Of a stretch of 11,874 nucleotides of DNA, positions 7,431 through 11,874 are shown in pieces. The position numbers and the translations under genes were made by a program. The notes under the pieces are model-generated. The model saw only the letters and a program-made list of their open reading frames with translations. It had not been told where the DNA came from and ran no database searches. Numbering within the stretch: position 1 is the first letter of the stretch; every line of letters begins with the position of its first letter. This stretch comes from Acinetobacter sp. (lineage in GTDB: Bacteria; Pseudomonadota; Gammaproteobacteria; Pseudomonadales; Moraxellaceae). Where the stretch lies: assembly GCA_030152275.1 (NCBI GenBank), contig JASLHF010000183.1, positions 1-11,874 on the forward strand, given 5' to 3'.

Positions 7431-8124
7431 ATTTTTTCTGTTCCTCAGCTTGCTCAGCAGTATGAGCTTCTAAAATAGGGATTAAATCTGTTAATGCGGT
7501 CAGCATTGGATAATTGCAAGTTTCACGCCGTGCTTTGCCTGATGATGGCTGTTGAATGCAATAAAGCTGATCAATTCCAAATGATTTTGCGCCATTCAGC
7601 ACTTTTTCAGTATCATCAATAAAGAAGCAATGCTCTGCATCAAAAGGATGTTTGTGATTGAGCGCTTGCCAAAATTCAATAAATTCTTTGGCATGGCCTA
7701 AAGTTTCAGAGCTGACAATCACATCAAAATAATCACGCAGCTGCATTTCTTCTAGTTTGAACTGTAAGCCTGCATAATCAGCATTGGTTGCTAGCCAAAC
7801 AGGATAGCCATTATCTTTTAAATATTGCAGCAGCTCGATACAGCCGTCACGTTTGGCGACTTTAGATTTATGCTCAATTTGCATGGCTAAAACATCAACG
7901 CCAACTTGTGACGTCCAAAAGCGAGACGAGTACCATTTTAGGGTATGATTATGCTGTTGATAAAAACTAAATAGCGTCTGCTTGCTGTGCTCAAGTGAGC
8001 ATTGATGCTGTTCGGCATAGCGGATTGGCAGCAGCTCGTTCCAAATGAAATCATCATAAGCAAGATCGAGTAAGGTACCATCCATATCAAAAATTACGGT
8101 CGGTTTTTCTGAGAAATTTGGCAT
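7423..8124 (-). CDS. yrfG: HAD-family nucleotidase, YrfG-like (probable GMP/IMP nucleotidase)
   Basis: A haloacid dehalogenase superfamily phosphatase of 233 residues. HAD motif I is FDMDGT (Asp13, Asp15), motif II is in WLATNAD, a Lys in LGHAKEF is the likely motif III, and motif IV is FFIDD (Asp170, Asp171). The segment DMDGTLLDLAYDDFIW and later LKWY resemble E. coli YrfG, a purine 5'-nucleotidase active on GMP and IMP; substrate here is inferred. The frame continues to 8193, but that would overlap cysQ by 56 bases and add 23 residues before the usual start, so ATG at 8124 is taken. No clear ribosome site precedes it. Its stop overlaps the hslR start, so the two form an operon. Its start is 13 bases from the divergent cysQ start. 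Confidence 0.86.
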   Translation of the reverse strand: MPNFSEKPTVIFDMDGTLLDLAYDDFIWNELLPIRYAEQHQCSLEHSKQTLFSFYQQHNHTLKWYSSRFWTSQVGVDVLAMQIEHKSKVAKRDGCIELLQYLKDNGYPVWLATNADYAGLQFKLEEMQLRDYFDVIVSSETLGHAKEFIEFWQALNHKHPFDAEHCFFIDDTEKVLNGAKSFGIDQLYCIQQPSSGKARRETCNYPMLTALTDLIPILEAHTAEQAEEQKKYA

Positions 8125-8126
8125 AT

Positions 8127-8131
8127 AAAGG
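8127..8131 (+). promoter_or_regulatory. Ribosome binding site of cysQ
   Basis: AAAGG lies six bases before the ATG at 8138 and fixes this start over the in-frame ATG at 8171, which has no such site. It falls in the 13-base gap between the two divergent start codons. Confidence 0.6.
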
Positions 8132-8137
8132 TATTCT

Positions 8138-9004
8138 ATGTTTAAAACAACAACAGCTCCGCAAGACCCGATGATTTTGCAGCTCGTGCCCATTGTGACA
8201 CAGGCATGTGAAATTTTGCGAGAAGAATATCAGCGATATTGCTCAGGCGCAGACTTTGATGTGGAGCATAAAAGTGACAATTCACCTGTGACACAGGCCG
8301 ATTACCGCGCCAATACCTATATTACACAAGCATTGGCGAAAGTGTCTAAGCTGCCGTTATTATCGGAAGAAGGTGAAAAATCTGAGCGCGCAGACTGGCA
8401 AACATTTTGGCTGTTGGATCCTTTGGATGGCACCAAAGAATTTTTGCATAAGCGTCCGGAATTTACCATTAATCTGAGCTTGGTGGATGGCGCCAATACC
8501 CGTTTTGCCATTTTGGCGATTCCGGGTGAGTACAGCCTGTACATTTGTCCTTTTGAAGGCTTGCCGCTGAAATATGACAGTCAAAATGATGCTTGGTTTG
8601 AATATGCCAACTTAGACGCTATAAGCGCAACTTCTGCAGCCGCAGTTCATGTTGGCTTAAGCCAAAGCGCACGCCATAAACCTGAATATGCGACTTATTT
8701 GGACTCGCTATCGACCTTAACAGAATTCAGTACTTTTCATGCGGGCAGTGCCTATAAGTTTTGTATGATGCTGGAAGATAAAGTCGATATTTATCCGCGT
8801 TTTCACCCTACCTGTGAATGGGATACCAGTGCGGGTCAATGTTTGATCGAACGAATAGGCGGCGGTTTGGTTGACTTTAAAGGCCGTGCATTTTTATATA
8901 ATCAGCGCGATACCTTGTTGAACGGCGGTTTTATCGCCTACAAAAATGCGCAAATGCGGGAAATAGCAATGCAGGCGCTGGAGAGAATGCACAAACAGCA
9001 TTGA
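8138..9004 (+). CDS. cysQ: 3'(2'),5'-bisphosphate nucleotidase CysQ
   Basis: CysQ hydrolyses 3'-phosphoadenosine 5'-phosphate (PAP) to AMP, clearing a by-product of sulfate assimilation and of carrier-protein phosphopantetheinylation. The 288-residue product shows the lithium-sensitive Mg-dependent phosphatase signatures. The first metal site is in LLSEEG (Glu77/Glu78), the core motif is DPLDGTKEF (Asp94, Asp97, Gly98, Thr99), and the C-terminal signature is EWDTSAGQ (Trp228, Asp229). GSAYKFCMM upstream of this is also typical. The TKEF continuation separates CysQ from inositol monophosphatases, which usually read DPLDGTxNF. The length is about 40 residues above E. coli CysQ (246). A histidine phosphatase gene follows after 52 bases in the same direction. 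Confidence 0.93.
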   Translation: MFKTTTAPQDPMILQLVPIVTQACEILREEYQRYCSGADFDVEHKSDNSPVTQADYRANTYITQALAKVSKLPLLSEEGEKSERADWQTFWLLDPLDGTKEFLHKRPEFTINLSLVDGANTRFAILAIPGEYSLYICPFEGLPLKYDSQNDAWFEYANLDAISATSAAAVHVGLSQSARHKPEYATYLDSLSTLTEFSTFHAGSAYKFCMMLEDKVDIYPRFHPTCEWDTSAGQCLIERIGGGLVDFKGRAFLYNQRDTLLNGGFIAYKNAQMREIAMQALERMHKQH

Positions 9005-9028
9005 GCAAAAAATGGTTCATGTTATAGT
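9001..9028 (+). promoter_or_regulatory. Candidate promoter of the histidine phosphatase gene
   Basis: TTGAGC (9001-9006, over the cysQ stop) and TATAGT (9023-9028) are separated by 16 bases. Transcription would begin near 9035, about 20 bases before the ATG at 9057. The gene may also be read from cysQ. Confidence 0.4.
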
Positions 9029-9056
9029 GGTCATGAATTGTTAAGTTTAGTTGATT

Positions 9057-9809
9057 ATGGCCCTAGATTTGCTCCCGCCCAGTATGTTCAAAGCAATAGA
9101 CTTATTGCCGGACGCAAAAACTCCAGTCACACTTTTCACGCGCCATTCTATCCGTGAAATTGTACAAGGTCAGGGGCTTGCCGGCTACGATTTACAGCTG
9201 ACCAATCAGGGCCGCGATTTGGCCGAGGCTTGGGGCAGCTATTTAATTGATAATACTGACCGGGTCATTCAGCATTGTATTTCTAGCCCAATTCAGCGCT
9301 GTGTTGATACCGCAGCCTTAATGATTCAAGGCGCAGATTCTCAAATGCCTGAACAAAATATTCATCATGAAAATACCCATCATATTGAAATTATTGAACA
9401 AGGATTGTTGGTTGAACCGGGCAGTTTTGTGCTGGATATCAAACAAGCAGGTCCATATTTTCAAAAGCAGGGTGCGTTAGGTTTTATTAACAGCTTTGTG
9501 AATAATGCGCTGCCGGGCATGAAGCAGCCTATCCGCGGTGTGGTCGATGTGCTTGAGCTAATTTACAATACGCATCCGAATAATCCTTATGGCCTGAGTT
9601 TAGCGGTCAGTCATGACACCATTTTGGCAGCCATATTGGCTGTGATTTCAGGCAAGCATATTGTGACGAAAGAAGATTGGCCAAAAATGATGGAAGGGCT
9701 ATTTGTCTGGTTTGAAGGCGATGTCTTTTTAGATTCGAAGCTGAAATGGATTTGGCGCGGTGAAGTCAATGAATTAAGTATTCGTGATTTTCAGCAAGCA
9801 GTTAGGTAA
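9057..9809 (+). CDS. Histidine phosphatase superfamily protein, function unknown
   Basis: A 250-residue protein of the histidine phosphatase (phosphoglycerate mutase-like/acid phosphatase-like) superfamily. The phosphohistidine motif reads TRHSIRE (His30), with Ser where most members have Gly (RHG). SSPIQRCVDTA carries the usual Arg of the phosphate pocket, and SHDTILAA (His186, Asp187) is the second catalytic His followed by Asp. RHxxR together with HD resembles the acid phosphatase branch more than the RHGE mutase branch, but there is no signal peptide, so it should be cytoplasmic. ATG at 9057 is used; an in-frame TTG at 9051 would add two residues, and neither has a strong ribosome site. 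Substrate unknown. It lies 52 bases after cysQ, which may suggest co-expression but not a shared pathway. Confidence 0.8.
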   Translation: MALDLLPPSMFKAIDLLPDAKTPVTLFTRHSIREIVQGQGLAGYDLQLTNQGRDLAEAWGSYLIDNTDRVIQHCISSPIQRCVDTAALMIQGADSQMPEQNIHHENTHHIEIIEQGLLVEPGSFVLDIKQAGPYFQKQGALGFINSFVNNALPGMKQPIRGVVDVLELIYNTHPNNPYGLSLAVSHDTILAAILAVISGKHIVTKEDWPKMMEGLFVWFEGDVFLDSKLKWIWRGEVNELSIRDFQQAVR

Positions 9810-9849
9810 AATTCGCGTGAGTTTCTATATTTGAAAACGCTTAAATAAA

Positions 9850-9879
9850 TCGAGGCATTTATGCTAATAGATGCCTTGA
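9850..9879. terminator. Probable bidirectional terminator
   Basis: TCGAGGCAT and ATGCCTTGA pair over nine positions (one G-T) around a 12-base loop, followed by TTTT on the plus strand and by an AT-rich stretch on the minus strand. It sits between two convergent genes ending at 9809 and 9898. Confidence 0.65.
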
Positions 9880-9897
9880 TTTTGCACGCCTTAAATT

Positions 9898-10338
9898 TTA
9901 AATATTGGCTTTAATGCGGGCAGGGAATTGGCTTAAGTCCAGCACTCTGCCTTGTTCATTTAAAGGCCATGCACTGGTATTCACTGCAACATGTTGTTGA
10001 TGAATGCGGCTGTATTTATCCGCGGCAATGAGGGTAGCAAGGTCATGATGACTAATGGTATAGGCTTCCACAACATCTACAGGATAGGAGGTACGCGCAA
10101 AGAATTCAGTTTCGGTTTCGCCTTTGTGCAATGCAAAGATACGTTCAACTGCAGGTAAATAAACACCATAAGCCAACCATGCATCCACACCTTGAGATGC
10201 TTGAATTTCGGCAGTAGATTTCATATTTAAAATCACTTTTCCGAGAATGTCTTTTTCACCCTTTACTGTGAAATAGTCAATGTACTGCTGTTCTGTTTCT
10301 GCAAATTTTTCTAATGATGGTAAGAAGCACGTAATCAT
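9898..10338 (-). CDS. Hypothetical protein, 146 residues
   Basis: I do not recognise this family. The product is soluble-looking, with no signal peptide, no membrane segment and no catalytic motif I can name. Features are an aromatic-rich N-terminal half (EQQYIDYFTVKG, VDAWLAYGVYLPAVERIF), a short acidic-aromatic stretch ETETEFFARTSYP, a His-rich bit TISHHDLATLI, and a C-terminus with RIHQQHVAVNTSAWPLNEQG. The frame is real rather than a shadow: no competing ORF on either strand, a GGGGAT ribosome-like site about nine bases before the ATG, and a hairpin terminator just past the stop. It stands alone between convergent and divergent neighbours. Confidence 0.65.
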   Translation of the reverse strand: MITCFLPSLEKFAETEQQYIDYFTVKGEKDILGKVILNMKSTAEIQASQGVDAWLAYGVYLPAVERIFALHKGETETEFFARTSYPVDVVEAYTISHHDLATLIAADKYSRIHQQHVAVNTSAWPLNEQGRVLDLSQFPARIKANI

Positions 10339-10535
10339 GATTATTCATCCCCATTTTCATGTATAGCGGCAAATCGCTTTAATTTTAGGATGAAAAATAC
10401 AATACCATAATTTTAATATGGGATTGGATGTTTATTTATTTTAATCATTTATAAAAATTTTTTGAAAATTTGGCTGACAAATATTGTTGTTGATAAAACA
10501 GGGTTTTTATTGGGGCAGGTCAAAGGTTTAAGTGG

Positions 10536-10570
10536 AAAGAGTAATATTCATCACATCAATATTCCGCTTT
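10536..10570. repeat. Imperfect inverted repeat in the AT-rich region
   Basis: AAAGAGTAATATT (10536-10548) and AATATTCCGCTTT (10558-10570) are inverted copies matching at 10 of 13 positions, with nine bases between. It lies about 170 bases before the metalloprotease start and could be an operator, but AT-rich DNA makes such matches by chance. Confidence 0.35.
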
Positions 10571-10626
10571 TAATCATATTTAATTATATAAAAAATATAT
10601 TGTTAGAATATGACATTCTGTGGCAG

Positions 10627-10655
10627 TTGAAATTTTAAAGTCTAGAAAATACCAT
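10627..10655 (+). promoter_or_regulatory. Weak candidate promoter of the metalloprotease gene
   Basis: TTGAAA (10627-10632) and TACCAT (10650-10655) are 17 bases apart, giving a leader of about 75 bases. The -10 is poor and the region is AT-rich, so this is only one of several possibilities. Confidence 0.25.
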
Positions 10656-10737
10656 AAATAGAATAATAACATATTGATTTATAAATTTAATATGGATCTC
10701 TTAATTTTATTTTTATGCGGCAGATTGGTAGTTTAAC

Positions 10738-11874
10738 ATGAAAAGTGTGATCGGTTTTTCATATAGTGCATTAAGCGTATGTATATTATCTGCACTCTTG
10801 GTGGCATGTGGTGGCGGGGGGCAGCAGTGATGGTGGTTCAGACTCAACGGGTACGGCTGGAAAATATCCTGAACCAACTCAAGATGTGCTGGCAGAGTCG
10901 ACATTAGGCTTCTACGATTATGATGCTAATGATGCTGCACGTCAGATTCGGAATGATTTAGAAGGTAACTTCAGTGCACAAATCCAATTTGGGCAGAGTC
11001 ATGTCGTAGACCCAAATGGCAATGAAGCGAAAAAAATGCCACGCCTAACCAGCGAAAAAGAAGCATTACTGATGGTAACGCCAACTTCAGATATGCAAAA
11101 TACAGGGCAATTGAAAGCTGAAATTTATCAAAATAATCAACTTGTACGTACAGTTAATTTGGATGATCCAGCACAAATTCCAGCTTCAGATCAGAGTGGT
11201 CAAAAGGGTCGACCTGATGTGGTTTATAGCAAATACGTGTGGACTGCGAAGTTGAATTGGGATGAAGTAAAACCCGGTTTAAAAATAAAAATTATTGATG
11301 AGAAAAAGCGTAGCGGTGAATTGGCTGAAGATAAAATTGACTTCGCTGCACCGGGTGAGTTGGTACTCAATAATATTCGTATTGGTTTATTGAGCGAGCC
11401 GCCTGTTTCCACAGGGCATTATATGTTGCTCGAACCAGAGAAAGCAGGCACGGATTATTTTCAAACTATTCCCGCTGCTGAGATGACGGTAGCAAAGTAT
11501 GATGATATCCAACTGAAAAAAGTCATGGTTGCTTCTGGGGTTATCTATGATGATGTCAGTGCAACTACGGGTGACGTATATTCAGGTGATATGCGAGAAA
11601 ATGTCGGAAAATCAACATTTAGTGTTGGGATTAACTTGGCGAACTGGGGGATTACCAGTGCTTCAATGGCAAACCAATCTCAGCCACAACTAACTCAATC
11701 TGTAATTACACACCATGCCCGTGGTCACTACTCCAATGGTTATAGCAATCATGGCTTAAGCGGTGGCAATGGTATGTTGACCTTGATTGACTCGGTTGGG
11801 AATGAATTTAGTCATGAGATTGGTCATCATTATGGGCTTGGGCATTATCCCGGTGCTGTAACGACAGATGGTGT
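10738..11874 (+). pseudogene. StcE/TagA-like M66 zinc metalloprotease lipoprotein, frameshifted at a G6 run, 3' end outside window
   Basis: The gene starts at ATG 10738 with a lipoprotein signal peptide and lipobox LVAC (Cys24), followed by Gly-Gly. As written, the frame stops at TGA 10828-10830 after 30 residues, because six G's lie at 10816-10821. With five G's the frame reads C-GGGG-SSDGGSDSTG and stays open to the window end, about 378 codons. That frame shows M66 features in order: FGQSHVVDPNGN, ASDQSGQKGRPDVVYSKYVW, DYFQTIPAAEM, SGDMRENVGK, GINLANWGI, and the metzincin zinc site HEIGHHYGLGHYPG (ligands His359, His363, His369, catalytic Glu360, counted with one G removed). StcE and TagA cleave heavily O-glycosylated mucin-like proteins; the substrate here is inferred. 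Gly after Cys24 would favour the outer membrane under the E. coli Lol rule. No in-frame ATG near the start could rescue the downstream frame with a signal peptide. Listed as frameshifted, since sequencing error or phase variation cannot be excluded. Confidence 0.85.
10816..10821 (+). repeat. G6 homopolymer at the frameshift
   Basis: Six consecutive G's in the poly-glycine codons directly after the lipid-attachment Cys of the metalloprotease gene. Five (or eight) G's would join the signal peptide to the protease frame; six puts them out of frame. Confidence 0.9.

Larger units (their letters stand above)
10339..10737. other. AT-rich non-coding region between divergent genes
   Basis: About 400 bases without a credible gene, clearly more AT-rich than the flanking coding DNA, especially 10560-10710. 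It must hold the promoters of the hypothetical gene (leftward) and the metalloprotease gene (rightward). I see one imperfect inverted repeat (10536-10570) and one weak promoter candidate (10627-10655), but no IS ends, tRNA or att-like repeat. Confidence 0.7.

Noticed and set aside
8125..8193. Upstream extension of the HAD gene to 8193.
   Set aside because: It would overlap the divergent cysQ coding region and add residues unlike the family; the MPNFSEKPTVIFDMDG start fits known lengths.
10339..10737. Insertion-sequence remnant or attachment site in the AT-rich gap.
   Set aside because: I found no terminal inverted repeats with flanking duplications, no transposase fragment and no tRNA gene.
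10810..10830. Programmed ribosomal frameshifting at the G run as the normal mode of expression.
   Set aside because: The shift needed is +1, no slippery-site layout with a rare codon or stop directly at the shift is visible (the stop is two codons later), and no precedent is known to me for M66 proteins; slippage or mutation is simpler.
10713..10904. 63-residue minus-strand frame over the start of the metalloprotease gene.
   Set aside because: It is antisense to the lipoprotein signal and linker, has no ribosome site or recognisable sequence, and its length is explained by composition.
11224..11412. 62-residue minus-strand frame inside the metalloprotease gene.
   Set aside because: It is a shadow of the in-frame M66 coding sequence on the other strand.

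Overview
The window reads as chromosome of a gammaproteobacterium, most likely Acinetobacter or a close relative in Moraxellaceae. The reasons are the moderately AT-rich coding style, the block bamA-skp-lpxD-fabZ-lpxA ending without lpxB, a recA with no LexA-type operator in front of it, and proteins that look like Acinetobacter versions of each family. I cannot name the species from sequence alone.

Layout. Positions 1-3573 (+) are the end of the outer-membrane biogenesis operon: the BamA C-terminus, the chaperone Skp, then LpxD, FabZ and LpxA, packed with gaps of 2-47 bases or a start/stop overlap. A strong two-way terminator at 3591-3617 separates it from convergent cpoB (3637-4527, -), which has a candidate promoter at 4591-4619. 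The SRP RNA gene ffs (4812-4924, +) follows with its own promoter. On the minus strand come recX (5040-5702), a terminator, recA (5801-6844), hslR (6990-7430) and a YrfG-like HAD nucleotidase (7423-8124) overlapping hslR. Divergent from it, with only 13 bases between start codons, is cysQ (8138-9004, +), followed by a histidine phosphatase superfamily gene (9057-9809, +). A two-way terminator precedes an unrecognised conserved-looking gene (9898-10338, -). About 400 bases of very AT-rich non-coding DNA then lead into a large gene that runs off the right edge.

How the genes work together. The left block builds the outer membrane: BamA and Skp handle beta-barrel proteins, LpxA and LpxD add the hydroxyacyl chains of lipid A, FabZ serves the fatty-acid cycle that feeds them, and CpoB helps couple envelope constriction to division. 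The middle is core information processing and stress response: protein targeting, recombination and its modulator, ribosome rescue. CysQ and the two phosphatase-like genes are small-molecule housekeeping.

The most notable part is the right edge: a StcE/TagA-like (M66) zinc metalloprotease lipoprotein with a complete HExxHxxGxxH site. Its reading frame is broken just after the lipid-attachment cysteine by a run of six G's. Removing one G restores one continuous frame from start to window end. This could be a phase-variable switch, a fresh pseudogene or a sequencing error; the sequence alone cannot decide.
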